Positions 22,192 through 34,486 are shown, counted from the stretch's first letter. The stretch: DNA of 64,000 nt from Cepaea nemoralis (GCA_014155875.1 JACEFZ010018186.1:124001-188000); one strand, 5' to 3'. Translations and numbers: made by a program. Notes: generated by a model not told the origin, from the sequence alone.

Positions 22192-22494
22192 GATGGATCT
22201 GTTGTAAAGCAGCAGAGAAGTGCGTGGGCATTTACAACCCGTTCAGCGGGCCGAACCGTTCAAGAATCCAGTGGTGCCCACTTTATGACCACGAGCAGCA
22301 TGACGATGGAGATGATGGCAGTTACACAGGCTTTCATATGGCTGGAATCACAGTATTATACCAACGTGTGTGTACTTAGTCACTCAATGAGCATGATTCA
22401 GTAGATCGAAGCTGGAGCTGTACACAGACAGTGGACTGAGTCGCTGCGGAAATCTGTTGTCCGTAAAGTCACCTTCATCTTCGTCCCGGGACAT
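22192..22494 (+). pseudogene. RNase H fragment inserted after YADD, copy 1 (truncated)
   Basis: Begins with GATGGATCT (DGS, first catalytic Asp of type 1 RNase H) immediately after the LINE codons for YADDT and the residues TE. It continues through SAWAF, MTTEVMAV-like residues (catalytic Glu; ATGACGATGGAGATGATG here), WLESQ and VCVLSHSMSM, where the third catalytic Asp is changed to His. It ends at 22494 in VPGH, where another LINE tail begins. The other two copies (47.78 and 56.76 kb) continue to the end of the domain. Confidence 0.75.
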
Positions 22495-23118
22495 GAACGA
22501 ACGAACGAACGAACAAACTTTATTTTCAAAGGGTTAAGAATTGGGCACGCAGGCCCGTCTAACATTCTGCCCTTCTATCACTCTCTTTCATATATTATTT
22601 CATTCACACATCATTCAAGGCTAACAGAGAACAGCAACAATATAAAAGATATGCATTATAAAGGCATGGGCAAAATGCGAACATCAAAACTACACGACTC
22701 AGTAATATTAGATGATGGTCTGACACTTGTTATTAGCCATGTGGAATATACTGGCCTACCAAAAGGGGACTGGCTGTTATACTAGGGTTTTGTTGTTATT
22801 ATTATTATCTCTATTATTAAGGGGGAAGCTAATCCGTACTGAGATAGTGTTCGAATAATTTGCGATTATATGAATATGGATTGGTGATGTCTTTGATTTC
22901 TTGTGGAAGATTGTTCCACAGCTGAGCTGCAGAGTACGTTAAGCTTGTTTTGTATAAGTCAATCCTAGGCGTCGGAATGTGTAGTATATTTAAACGTTTA
23001 CTGTGTCTAGCATTATATTTAAACAATGGCCAAATGTAATTTGGGGCATTCCGATGCAGGATTTTGTGAATTAGTTTAGCTTTATTGAAAGCAGGCGTTT
23101 GCGGAGTGGTAGTAACTG
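22495..23118 (-). pseudogene. CR1/Jockey-type LINE 3' end with (GTTC)n tail
   Basis: On the minus strand, 23118-22829 encodes FNKAKLIHKILHRNAPNYI, then KRLNILHIPTPRIDLYK and SLTYSAAQLWNNLPQEIK, ending HYLSTD-stop. This is the common C-terminus of many non-LTR elements (SxxYxGxxLWNxLPxxI). About 330 bases of UTR follow, ending in AATAAAG and four GTTC repeats at 22495-22516. It is a 5'-truncated insertion in the RNase H fragment. Confidence 0.75.
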
Positions 23119-23330
23119 AAAGCGTTTATACAGGCTTTCTTGGAATTCCTCTCTTTCTCTTGTTCTTCGTTGTTTTGTTTTTTGTTTTCTTTTCAATAAC
23201 AGACCTCCATGTCTCATACTATGACCTTTTAGGTTTATTGTTCATATAGTTGTCGAATTTCTACAATGTCTTTATGAACTTTTTAATTTGATTTATTCTG
23301 TCCAGAAATTTAGTTTTACCTAGTCCTCCT

Positions 23331-23572
23331 TTGCCGGTCTCTCTTGCAGAGGGGTTACACCACTTTCTCCGTAATCCTGTTTATCACGCAGAGTCTCGTA
23401 GCGCGCGAGAACTGGAAGCGGTTCTACCCCCGCTGGTGACTTGCGGGATAACTGAGCCGGTCGCTCAGACAGCAATGGCAAACTACTGAGCGCAATCTTG
23501 CCAAGAAATCAACAGACAGCTGAAAGATGCTGCTGTTGACAGCGATGTCCTGTTAAAAAAAAAAAGTCCTCC
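23331..23572 (+). repeat. SINE copy 2
   Basis: Same core as at 19.27 and 28.73 kb: GAGCCGGTCGCTCAGACAGC, AAACTACTGAGCGCAATC, TTGCCAAG, GCTGTTGACAGCGATG, ending in an A-run at 23557-23567. The head contains GCGGTTCTACCCC in the B-box position. Confidence 0.7.
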
Positions 23573-23938
23573 TTTCCTATAGTTTCTTTAAAAGCTAATC
23601 TGAATTAAGTGTTTATGTTATTTCTATTATTTCAATTAAATTGAAGAAGTATTTTTTATTAAGTTCATGAAACAAATACAATTTCAGATTAAATTTACTT
23701 TCTCAGAAATGTCACACTGATATGTTATAATGTTTTATAAGATTAGTATTCAAACCTGGATAAGAATAAAAGCTGCACGGGCTAAAGTCCATTTCTCACA
23801 AAGTTGAGGACATTTCACTGGCAAAGACCAAACTTGAAAATTATAAGGTATGCTAAGACTACCAATGTATCTGATGTTCTGTCTGTTTCAGAAGGTTCAT
23901 CAAAGATGACTAAGGCATAAATGATTGTTGTTTGTCCA
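23573..23938. other. AT-rich non-coding stretch, probably LINE 3' UTR
   Basis: No coding sequence. It directly follows the stop codon of the LINE on the minus strand (23939), so at least the right part is likely its 3' UTR. Confidence 0.4.
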
Positions 23939-26755
23939 TCAAGAATGATGATGACCATTCATTTCATCCAGTGGGGTTGAAGGCATGGAGCCGTGGGTTC
24001 TAAGATGGCTGATATGGCCTATTTTGGCTCGAAATGTTCTTTGACAATGAGGGCAAAGAATGCTTGACGTCTCTGGAGGAGGATTTCCTGCAGTGGTTTT
24101 TCTGTCCTGCCTTTTCTTCACAGCTCTTGCAGTTCTGGTTGCCTCACATATGACTGCACCTTTGCGTAATGATGCGCGCCACGAATTTCGGTCTCTGGCT
24201 GCAGTCTCCCAGGTGTCATGATGAATTCCAAAAGCATTCAGTGAAATTTTCAGAGTGTCTTTAAAGCGTTTCCTCTGGCCACCTTGGGAGCGTTTACCAC
24301 AACGCAGTTCGCTGTAAAAAATTCGTTTAGGGAGCCTGTGATCTGGCATGCGAGTCAAGTGACCAGCCCAACGAATCCGATTCTTCATCAGTATAGTGTG
24401 GATACTGGGCATGGATGCTCTTTCTAGGACTTCAGTGTCTAGAATCTTGTCTTGCCATTTAATCTTCAGTAGCTTCCTTAGGCAGACTGTGTGGAAGTGG
24501 TTTAATTTCCTAGCGTGTCGCTGATAAACAGTCCAGGTTTCACAAGCATATAGCAGTGTGGATAATACAACTGCTTTGTAGACTTTTAGCTTTGTTTGCA
24601 GGCTTATTCCAGTTCTGTCCCATACATTCTTGTACAGTCTGCCAAAGGCCGCACTGGCCTTGGAGATTCTTGCATTCACTTCGTCATCAATTGTGGCAAT
24701 TTGTGACACGGTGCTGCCAAGATAGGTGAATTTGTCCACAACATTTAGTCTATGATCATTCACTTTGATATTCGGCACAGTGTGATTATTCTCTGGAGCT
24801 GGCTGGTACATAACTACAGTCTTCTCCAAGTTGATATTGAGCCCAAAGTTGGCACAGGCGTGTGAGAAAGCTGAAACATTATGTTGCATGTCCGCCTCTG
24901 AGTTGGCGTATAGGGCGCAATCATCAGCAAATAGGAGCTCTCTGACGGTGTCGCTGTTAATTTTGGTTTTAGCTTTCAGCCTTCTGAGATTGAATAACTT
25001 TCCATCCATACGGTAGTTGATGTCTATTCCAATGTCGTCGTTTTCGAAGGCATTCATCAACATGGCTGAAAACATGAGGCTGAACAGTGTTCGTGCCAGG
25101 ACACATCCTTGCTTCACTCCATTGGTGACAGGAAAGGGTTCAGACAGTTCACCATTTTCCTGTACTCTTGCCTGCATGCCGTCATGAAATAGCCGCACTA
25201 TTTGGACAAACTTTCGTGGACAGCCATATTTTGCCATAATCTTCCACAGTCCTTCTCTGCTGACTGTATCAGAAGCCTTGGTAAGGTCAATGAAAGTGGA
25301 GAACATATCGCATTTCTGTTCCTGACATTTCTCTTGCAGCTGCCTTGCAGCGAAAATCATGTCGACAGTTCCACGTTCTTTTCTGAAGCCACATTGACTC
25401 TCATGAAGAAGACCTTGATCGAGATGGGCTGTGAGGCGATTGAGAAGAATTCTGGCGAGTATCTTCCCTGCAATTTAAAGCAAGGAGATGCCTCGGTGGT
25501 TGTCACAGGATTGGCGGTTTCCTTTACGTTTGTAAAGGTGGATTATCGACGCGTCCTTGAAATCTTGTGCATGGTCTCGTTCACCCATATGTTTGTAAAG
25601 ACTTGATGAAGCTGCTCTGTTAAGACCTGTCCACCTGCCTTGTATATCTCTGTTGGGATGGAGTCAGGACCAGGTGCCTTGCCGTTGGAGAGTTGCTGGA
25701 TGGCTTTGTTTACTTCCACTATGGTTGGCACGTCATCAAGTGTCTCATTAGTGGGAACTTGAGGAAGGCAGTTGATGGTTTCATCATCGAAGAAGGAAGT
25801 TACATTTAAGATTTTGCTGAAATACTCTGCCCAGCGTTGAAGGATTTCTTTCTTATCGGTGACCAATGTTCCCCCATCTGCACTGAGGAGGGGAACTATG
25901 CCTGGTGATGTAGGACCATAGACCGCTTTCAGTGAGTCGTAGAAGTTTTTAATATCATGTCTCTCAGCAAAGCCCTGAATTTCATCAGCTTTGCTGCTCA
26001 GCCAGGAGTCCCGCATGTGCCGAAGTTTCTGCTGCACTACTCTCTGAATGTTCTTGAAAGCATCTTTTTTATGTTGACTTTGGGTCATTCAAATGTGCCT
26101 TGAGGAGAAGATGTTACTCGGCCAGCAATTGGTTGATGTCTTCGGAATTTTCATCAAACCAGTCTTTATGCTTTCGGGGGGCTGGACCCAGGATTTCCAT
26201 AGCAGTGTTGTAAATTATGTCCTTTAGGGCTCTCCATTCTGTTTCTGTATCCTGTTTAGCTGCAGCATTGGGCTTGAGGCGGTCTTCCAGCATATTTTCA
26301 AACGACTGCTGCATTTTCTTGCTGTTTAGGCGGGTGACATTTAGCTTTTTTTGCATTTTCGCCCCTTGAGGACACCGTGGTGGCTTGATGTGAATGTTTA
26401 TTTTCGAGACAATGAGACGATGGTCTGTCCAACATTCGGCACCACACATGGATTTTGTCACTCGAACGTCTTGTCTGTCACTCCTCCTGACGATGACATA
26501 GTCAATGAGGTGCCAGTGTTTCGAGCAAGGGTGCATCCACGATGTCCTATTTCTCATGGGGAGACGGAAAATTGTGTTCGTAATCAGGAGATCATGTTCG
26601 GCACATGTCTGAAGGAGGCGGAGTCCATTGATGTTACAATTTCCGACTCTATGCTTTCCAATAATGATGCTCCAAGAGGTGGTGTCCGTGCCTACTCTGG
26701 CATTGAAATCCCCAAGGAGTGAATTATAAATGATTGACTTATACAGATATCTCAC
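23939..26755 (-). pseudogene. LINE ORF2: endonuclease C-terminus, RT and C2H2 tail
   Basis: Minus strand. 26755-26114: endonuclease half with LGDFNARVG, LLITNTIFRLP, HLIDYVIVRR and TDHRLIVSKI. 26088-25543: linker and RT start (GKAPGPDSIPTEIY). A shift near 25560 and a stop near 25480 follow. 25360-23939: 473 codons with LTKASDTVS (palm; LTKAFDTV is usual), NGVKQGCVLA, ELLFADDCAL, KFTYLGS, RIRWAGHLTRMPD and a C2H2 finger CPHCQRTF with HISHLRTH. Proteins of this kind are often misannotated as craniofacial development protein 2. RTE/Jockey-like; clade uncertain. The 5' end is truncated within the endonuclease. Confidence 0.85.
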
Positions 26756-27355
26756 ACCTTCAAGACTTCACAAGGGTAAAGGTCAGAGGGCTAACTTCAT
26801 TGCAATGAGTTTTACTCCATCTGGTCTCAGTTTCTATGTGCAGATTGACAGGCTGCCTGCCGAAAGCAATGCACAATGCATGAACTCAGCGGCTCTAGTG
26901 ATGACTCCCAGGGGACTCTGTAATAATTGCAATCATGGTCTAAATGACTCAGTTCAAAGGTGAACAGATGACCTTCAGAGCGTGTGTGAGGCAGACGGCT
27001 TGATCACTTTGCCAGGGAGACCTACCTTTTAAACATTAATGTGGACATACTGCCAAGGTCATGAAGGCATTTGTGGTTATGAGAAACTTCTTGTGCTCAC
27101 TTCAAGGACACTGGGGATATTGATAATAGATAGATAACAAAAAACACACCATTTATGTTATGATAGTGCAGGGAGACAAAGCAATTGATAAATAAACACA
27201 ACTCAGACCAGTGGAATTTTGGCGCCGCTTGTGGCAGTGAGATATAATCAGACCCATATTTGGACATCTGCTGATAGAGACTGAAACCCAAGGACATTGG
27301 TTATTAATTAATTCATTCAGAAGCATGTCCCTTGCAGAACTTCGCTACCATAACA
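26756..27355. other. Non-coding stretch, nothing recognised
   Basis: No convincing coding frame, repeat or RNA. It may be host intronic or intergenic DNA or the 5' flank of the adjacent LINE. Confidence 0.4.
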
Positions 27356-27500
27356 ACCGTACAGAAAACTTCTTAGTCATAAGCAAGATGTCCCACGTGG
27401 ATACACCCATGTGGAGATCATCTGCCACATCCTGCACCCATCTTCTCTTTGGCCTTCCTCTTCTTCTCTTCCCGGGCATATAGTGATTGTTCTCTCCAAA
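27356..27500 (-). pseudogene. LINE C-terminal fragment
   Basis: The minus strand is open for about 48 codons and reads YMPGKRRRGRPKRRWVQDV followed by ADDLHMGVSTWD. The RRGRPKRRW signature is typical of the C-terminal ends of RTE/Jockey-like LINE proteins. No other part of the element is adjacent. Confidence 0.6.
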
Positions 27501-27832
27501 CTTTGATGATGTTTCAAAGCTGGTCTGAATTTTGTGTGTGGATTAGCTATCCCTATTACCAGTGTCCCTCAACACCAGGCAACCCACTCTGACTTCAGAA
27601 GTACTTGTAATTTATACTTTACAATGGAAGCTATGAACCACGCATAGAAAACACTGATCGCAAAAGATGTATGTTGTAGCCACATTTGTAGATTCAGATT
27701 AATAACTTGATCTCTCCTGTTGAATTGATAGTATGTATCATTTATAAGACAACAAGGAGATGCCTTAAACTTCTTCAGGAAGAAAAAGAAACAGCTTTTG
27801 ATGTTTTGAACTAAACTTTGAACTTAACCAAC
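27501..27832. other. Non-coding stretch next to the candidate exon
   Basis: AT-rich, without recognisable repeats or coding sequence. If the exon call at 27833-28007 is right, this is the beginning of the downstream intron on the minus strand. Confidence 0.35.
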
Positions 27833-28007
27833 CTTGTTCATATACACAGGCAACTCGCAGACTTCTGGTAAAACTTTACTGCTGCCACCGACATATCCCA
27901 GGTTCTCTCCATTCCGTATTTCCTGATCATCAGAAGCCTTTTCTGAATTGCTTGTTTTAATTACAGGCCTGAGGTAAACATCTTTCAAACGTGTGTAACC
28001 TGCATCA
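27833..28007 (-). CDS. Candidate internal exon of an unknown host gene
   Basis: On the minus strand a 175-base block is open in one frame for its full length and has good splice signals on both sides. Upstream, a pyrimidine-rich CTAATCTCTTTGTCGTT is followed by ATTACAG. Downstream, AACAAG is followed by GTTGGT. The encoded residues begin DAGYTRLKDVYLRPVI and end CELPVYMNK, with a polar middle (SEKASDDQEIRNGEN). The composition is unlike the surrounding repeats and matches no transposon protein I know. The gene is not recognised. A chance open frame of 58 codons with both splice signals remains possible. Confidence 0.45.
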
Positions 28008-28104
28008 CTGTAATAACGACAAAGAGATTAGTAATACCGCAGCAGCTGTCACTATGATGATATGACATTTTAACATATACTAAATGATGTGACCAACTTC
28101 AGCT

Positions 28105-28420
28105 TACAAGCTGAGAAACATCTAATGGCAGTGGACATGTGCTTTCGGAGGAAAATGCAAAGCATACCATGGACAGACAAAAAATTAATCAGACAGTTCT
28201 ACAAGAAACAAATTACAACTGTAAACTGATTAAATAAATTAGACATAAACAGTCAAGAATTTTGATAACATCATGAGGAGAAATGGACTATAAAACTAAG
28301 CAAAACTGGCAAAATTGAAATGAGCAATGGGAGAGATAAATGCCCGGATGGCTTGGTCATATGGCATAATTGGGACAAGAAGATAGACCTGATCCAAGAC
28401 TAGTGATTGTGTGAGACAGC
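28105..28420 (+). pseudogene. RTE-like LINE C-terminal fragment
   Basis: The plus strand reads MAVDMCFRRKMQSIPWTDKK, which resembles the segment MAV, MWFLRKMQRIPCTDRK in the LINE at 60.1-62.6 kb. Further on, in another frame, KCPDGLVIWH resembles KYLDGLATWH of that element. Stops interrupt, and the piece is short and old. Confidence 0.55.
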
Positions 28421-28429
28421 AAAACCTGA

Positions 28430-28475
28430 CTTTATTGGTGTGGGACATGATGATGATGATGACGATGATGGCCAT
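28430..28475. repeat. GAT-rich microsatellite
   Basis: Short run of GAT/ATG repeats (GACATGATGATGATGATGAC) next to a LINE fragment, probably its tail. Confidence 0.5.
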
Positions 28476-28554
28476 CTCCTTGTTTATTATTCTTTCCTTT
28501 GAGTACAAATATGGGACTATTTATTCAGCTATCCAATATATATTATATTGGGAG

Positions 28555-28655
28555 CGCAGGTCAATGTTAAAAATCTGCCTCGACGTGAATTCAAACCCAT
28601 AACCACTGGGCCAGCAGGCAAGCATGCTACCCAGGGTATTATCGTGGCTCTCCCT
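28555..28655 (-). repeat. tRNA-like segment, possible SINE head
   Basis: On the minus strand, GGGTAGCATGCTTGCCTG, then GGCCCAGTGG and GGGTTTGAATTC resemble a D-arm, anticodon-arm remnant and B box (GGTTYGAAWYC) of a decayed tRNA. No second copy is visible in the window, and the match is weak. Confidence 0.35.
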
Positions 28656-28727
28656 AGGTTATGTATTAATTTATTTCAAATTCTTGTTCTTGGGAAAAAA
28701 ATGGTTTGTTAGTACGAATAATTTAGT

Positions 28728-28975
28728 TTTTCTCGCTTCGAGGCGAAGGGGTTATGGACGCAAGTCGTAATCCCGCATACCCGCGTTCGAAACACAGCTC
28801 CAGGCGATTTTGCATCAAACCGTCTTGCATTGGTTTTTACGAAATGGTATGGATGCCGGTCGTTCAGAAAGCAATGGGAAACTGTTGAACGTAAACTCGC
28901 CAAGAGATCACAACAGCAAAACATGCTAGTGTTGACTGCAACGCCCTGTAAAGGATATGTAACTATTTTTGTTTT
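28728..28975 (+). repeat. SINE copy 3 (best tRNA-type head)
   Basis: Head 28735-28800 has a B box GCGTTCGAAACAC. The shared core follows: GCCGGTCGTTCAGAAAGCAA, AAACTGTTGAACG, AACTCGCCAAG, GTGTTGACTGCAACGCC, TGTAAAGGATATG. RNA polymerase III would transcribe such an element; mobilisation would need a LINE partner, which is not identified. Confidence 0.75.
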
Positions 28976-29458
28976 AATACAAGGGAAATAATTGCATGTA
29001 GGGTGAAGTCAAATTACGGCTTTAACAATCAAGGGGAATAATTACAGATTTCACTATATTTGTACTGACAGCTGTTGTGCAAGAGAAGTATATATTTATT
29101 CCTATAATAATTTTATTCATATTCTGGAAAGTACAAATTTAATGTTACCATCATAAAAACTATATACAGTTTTGAATATTATTAGAAAATGTATGCACCA
29201 AATTATTGTATAATAAATAAAGTTTAGTAAATTATTTATTTCTTTATCTGCTAGGCCGCGTCTGTCTAAACAGATGTTATGTTTACTCTGTGTTCTCTTC
29301 ACAACGTACAAATCTTTTCACCAATAAACAGACAATTTGCTGCTGAAGTAGCTATGTTTCTCAACGGTTACTCTGGTTTCTCTTCACAAACGAACAAATC
29401 TTTCGCCTTTTAGATTTTTCATTGTGGTGATATTTCCGGAACTTCATCAACAGCAGAC
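28976..29458 (+). promoter_or_regulatory. Upstream flank and probable 5' UTR of the long LINE-A copy
   Basis: No coding sequence. The part from about 29250 to the ORF1 ATG at 29459 contains two related pieces (TCTTCACAACGTACAAATCTTT near 29295, quoted in part, and TCTTCACAAACGAACAAATC near 29380), an imperfect repeat of about 85 bases period. Tandem 5' UTR repeats of this kind are common in LINE promoters. The exact 5' end of the element is not resolved. Confidence 0.45.
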
Positions 29459-30600
29459 ATGGCAGCTTTTGACAACATGGAATCTGTGGACATCGACCGT
29501 TTTCTCGAGGGGACACCGCTTCATAAAAGAGGTACGTTGGTTCTCACTATTACCGGACCTGGCGCGGCGGCCAAAGGCACGCCCCATTTAATTGCCAGCA
29601 CGTTGCTCGGCCCATGCGGGATGCCTGCTGGCGGAGTAGCAGACATCTACCGATATGAGACACCCACGCGGTGGTTCGTAAACCTGACTCAAGCTGCTCA
29701 TGTGGCAGTTTACAAAGGCCTGCATGGCAAAAAGATAAAACTGCCGACGGAGGGACTCGAGGTGTCGATTGAACACTTTGAAAAGGAACGAGAACGGGTG
29801 ACGATTCATTGGCTGCCCAACACGATTCCTCCAGAAGGAGTCAAGTTCATTGTAAAACAGACAATTGGGGACGAAAATGCGGAAGTATTCCGCATCGAGT
29901 ACGGGGGCGGAAAATGGGGAGTTCTTTGTACCCCGAAAAAACCAATACCTCATTATGCCAAGATTACGGCTCCTGGGAAAATCACAGGAGACCACCGTAT
30001 TATGTTCACAATAGTTGGTCGTCGCACCGAATGCCCTACATGTGGCCTGGACTCACACTGGGCCAACAAATGCCCGAGCCGGAGACAAAAGAAAGACAAT
30101 AACCAACAAACAACTGAAAGATCGCAAGAGGAGTTCCCCTCACTCGGGGAAAAACTTCACACAAATTCAAACAACAAAAAACAAGATGTCGCCGAGACAG
30201 CCGACCCAAAAGAAGCCACGAGGCCAGACAAGGACAACACCGCCCAAGATGACTCGAGGTAGCTAGCGGACCGGTGACCACGGAGACAGACGCAGAAACT
30301 CAAGCAAAAACAATTTCACAAGAAACCAACGACGAAGGATTCCAAACCGTCCACTACAGCAGAAAAAGACAGTGGGCAGAGAGGAGAAATTCCTCAGGCA
30401 ACAAAGACATGATAGAAGAGGAAGGAAGACTTTCCCCTTCTCCTTCCAAACCATGCAAAAAAGCTGCTACAAAGCAGGATGAAAACAGCGACAACGAAGG
30501 ACCACTTTTTATAAACACTGACGAAGACACCGACGAAGAACACGAGGAAAACGAAAACTACAAACATACCATCAAACCCGAAGATGCAACCCAGAATTAA
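29459..30600 (+). pseudogene. LINE-A ORF1 (nucleic-acid-binding protein with CCHC knuckle)
   Basis: ATG at 29459 follows a 5' UTR and opens a 267-codon frame. No named domain is certain in the first 175 residues. A zinc knuckle CPTCGLDSHWANKC (C-x2-C-x4-H-x4-C) lies at residues 192-205, followed by a Lys/Gln/Thr-rich tail. A stop at 30260 ends the frame. The remainder continues in another frame to 30600 (SRKRQWAERRN, then the acidic DEDTDEEHEENEN, ending EDATQN), so a shift near 30262 broke the gene. ORF1 proteins coat the LINE RNA. Fragments of the same ORF lie at 18.9 and 45.35 kb, where they begin at codon 78. Confidence 0.8.
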
Positions 30601-30669
30601 ATTACTACAGGAAAGATAAAGGTAATCACTTAAACTTAACCACCATGTTGTTTTATTTTAATTTTTAAA

Positions 30670-33600
30670 ATGGCTGACGATTTATGTTTAATTAGCTTAA
30701 ATATTCGTGGTATGAGAATGAAATTAAAACAAATAGTCACTCTCATACACAAATACAAGCCGGATTTTTTGTTATTACAAGAAACAAATATCCAAACAGA
30801 GTTTGAAGCAGCTGAATTAGTAACACGGTTAGGATTAAAAAATTCGTAATTCAGTTTGGCGGAAAACAACACAGGGTCAGGAACAGCGATCCTACAAATT
30901 TCTGACACATGGACTATTTTTAGGTCACACAGAGACCCACATGGTAGGATTTGTACAGTTGAAGTAAAAAACGAGGCACACACGTACGCTATAGTTAACA
31001 TACATGCACCACCAAACTACAATTATCAACCTCTATTTTATGATCAGTTAGACGACTTATTAACACAGACATACAGAGGACAACATATTGTTCTTGCGGT
31101 GATTTCAACTGTGTTCTTGAAAGAATAGATGTGGTAGGAGGTGAAGTGAGAACACAGCTGAGAAGGACCGGTAAGGACAGTATACATCAACTAGACACAC
31201 TACTAAACATCATTGACACACACAACCTCACAGACGCATTCAGGCAAACACACCCCGACAGCAGAGAAACGACATACACAAACAAAGCACACAACAGATC
31301 ATCCGGATTAGACATATTCTACACACCCGCAACACACCACATCATAAAAACCCAACACCTACGAGAAACATTAGACTTCACAGACCACAAAGGTATACTT
31401 GTACACATTAGCCCAAACAGCACAGACACGCAGCCGCACAAACGGTCACCACACTGGAAGTTCAATTGTACACTTCTGAAACACGCAGGATATGTACAAT
31501 ATATGACAAAACTCATACACACATACACAGAAAATATACAGACTGAGAACATCACACAATACTGGGACTTGCTAAAAAGCACGATACGAAGCAGAACACA
31601 ACATTTAGCAACAATGATTCACAAAGACAGAATAAGACAGGAGCGCATTATACAGACAGCCATACGACTAACAAAACAGACAGACAGAGACGCACTTCAT
31701 TTACACACACTTGAAGCACAGCTAGAAGAACACCAACAACACAGATATTTGGGTGCTCTTCTCAGAACAAAGCTCAACACTATTACACAAGAGTCAGCAA
31801 GTAGACAATACATGGCAATAGAGCAGAATATACAGCATAGGAGACAAATAAGCCAATTATCAGACATGCAGGGAAACATGCAGACAGAAACACTACACAT
31901 AGGGACCGCTTTCCAGCAACACTACAAACATCTATTCACAGCAGAGGCAGTAGACATACAGATACAAGACAACTTCCTACAGTACACAAAGAAATTACCT
32001 GACACAGACAGAGAAACACTGGACACAGAGCTGACACTGGCAGACATAACACAGGCACTGAGCACACTAAACAAAGACAAAACTCCAGGACCAGACGGTT
32101 TGACAGTAGAATTCTACCAACACTTCTTTCCTGTTCTAGGCAATCTTCTCCTCAAAGTCTATCAGGAAGCCTTTGACAAACAACAATTACATGAAAGCTG
32201 TAACATGTCCTACATCACACTCATACGCAAAGATAACACCGACAAAACACAACTGAAGAACTACAGACCAATATCCTTACTCAACACAGACTATAAGATA
32301 CTTGCCAAATCACTTACCAACAAACTCAAACCCTTCATGCCAACACTCATACACCCCGACCAACAGTGCAGTGTCAAAGACAGAAATATACACAACCACA
32401 ACCACCTCATTAGAGACATAATTAACTATACACATAGGAAAGATTGTCCATCCTCCATCTTGTCCTTGGATCAAGAGAAGGCTTTCGACAGAATTTCCCA
32501 CACTTACCTGCATAGGACACTAGAACACTGTAACATAGGAGAGTACTACAGGCAGTGGATACAGATCTTGTATAACAACCCGGAGAACAAAGTGTTGGTG
32601 AACCACTCACTGACAGATAGCTTCAGGCTCACTAGATCTGTAAGACAGGGATGTCCCTTATCACCACTACTGTATGTGCTCACCTTAGAGCCTTTACTAG
32701 AGAAGATAAGACAAGACACTAGTATTAAAGGAACCTTCCTACATGGGATAGGAGAGCAGAAGCTTGTCGCTTATGCAGATGACACTGTCTTCTTCCCCAC
32801 TAGCAACATCTCAATAAGGAACATACTCCACACCTTTACCCATTTTGGAAAAGGCAGTGGAGCCAAAGTAAATATACAGAAATCACAGATAATGGGACTA
32901 GGAATGTGGAAACAAAAGTCTGATTTCCCTCCAGACCTGACACACACAGACACCATGAAGCTGTATGGGATCACATTCCCATGTGATCCCACAAAAACAC
33001 ACAAACAGACATGGCACTCATTGACTGAACAGATCACAGACATGTTACACAGGTATAGGTACAAAACATCCACAATATTTGGTAGAAGCACAATAGTCAA
33101 CACATACATAATACCCAAAATATTATACTTAGCGACAGTACTAGACCCTCCCAAACAGACCGTCACAGACATAAACATACAAATCAGACGCTTCATCTTC
33201 ACCAATAACATACACAGCATACAACACAAAACACTCATACAGGACAAACTACAGGGGGGATCGCACTACAGGACATCCACACAAAAGTACTGTCACTTAG
33301 AATCAGTCACATAGGTAAAATCATCAGATATCCAGAACAACATAGATTAGCTTTATACTATATAGCACATAACATAAAACACCTCACACCTCTTAACAAT
33401 GCAACTGCACACTACCAGGGAACACTGCCAACATTCTACCAGACATGCATACAGGCAATACAAGAACATGAACAGTTAATACAGCAAACAACACACAAAA
33501 TATACAAACATTTAGTTAGAGAGCAAGCACCATCACTCAAACTTAGGATTAAAAGAGGACACTAATACTTCATGTCTGACTTCACATGCACCTTTTCAAA

Positions 33601-34042
33601 CCTGCACAACAAACACATAACACCAAAAGCTAGAGAGATCACATATAGACTGTTATACAATATGACACCGACAACACAGACAGAAGCATACAATTCAAAC
33701 AAATATCACAGTGTCAGCTATGTAGAAATAACACAACAGAGACAGAGGAACACATTTATTATACATGTCCAACAATTACAGCCATACGCGCAACCCTCAA
33801 ACACCTCATACAAACACACACAGGCAAACAAACCGACATATATAAAGCAATTTTTCTCAACACTATACCAAAATCAGCAAAAGACACACATACAAAACTA
33901 CTGACAGCTCTTTCTTACTATAGACAGCTCATATGGACATGTAGAAACTCAGCCAGATACAAACACCGCACATATAACACACACTTAATATCATTTATGT
34001 ACACGCACAAAATATCACAACTCTTTCCAGAGTTGGTATAAA
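30670..34042 (+). pseudogene. LINE-A ORF2 (endonuclease, RT, C-terminal Cys/His), nearly full length but broken
   Basis: Starts MADDLCLISLNIRGM at about 30670. Endonuclease landmarks: LLLQETNI, an in-frame stop near 30847, SGTAILQIS, a one-base shift near 31098 that disrupts GDFN, GLDIFY (SRLDRIY elsewhere) and TDHKGIL. The 727-codon frame 31131-33314 holds the RT: KTPGPDGLTVEFYQ, LKNYRPISLLNTDYKILAK, LDQEKAFDRISHTY, RSVRQGCPLSPLLY and YADDTVFF (near 32775). A shift at about 33260 and others follow. The C-terminal CQLCRNNTTETEEHIYYTC straddles a shift near 33715, and the ORF ends FPELV-stop near 34042. L1/Tx1-like. Confidence 0.85.
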
Positions 34043-34409
34043 TGGTATACCAACTCTGGCAATTTTGGAAATTTGTTTGGTAATTTTGGTATACATGAGT
34101 GAGAGAAAGAAAGAAGAAACTGTGAATGAATGGTGAGTGGATGATTATAAAGATCACATATGGTCAAAAGACCAATGGAGAGCCCCTTATGTAAAGAATA
34201 GTGGAAGTATAAATGCTTGTTTTATTTGATTCAAAATGATGGTTTCACCCTTATAGACAAGGGGGAAAAGAAAAAAGGAGAAAAGAAAATTTAACTCCTC
34301 CCATTCCAATGTACTATTTATGAAATGTTTGCTTTAAATGAACTTGTTGTGCTAAACTACCACAACTAAGATTATCATTTTAGTAAATAAAATCACATAT
34401 CTATTATAC

Positions 34410-34482
<73 letters not shown>

Positions 34483-34486
34483 TTAT
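34410..34486. repeat. (ATT)n microsatellite
   Basis: About 25 uninterrupted ATT units in the LINE-A 3' UTR. The equivalent place in other copies (16.05 and 10.4 kb) has fewer units. Confidence 0.9.

Noticed and set aside
28555..28655. A functional tRNA gene on the minus strand
   Set aside because: B-box-like sequence is imperfect and no acceptor stem or anticodon arm folds convincingly.
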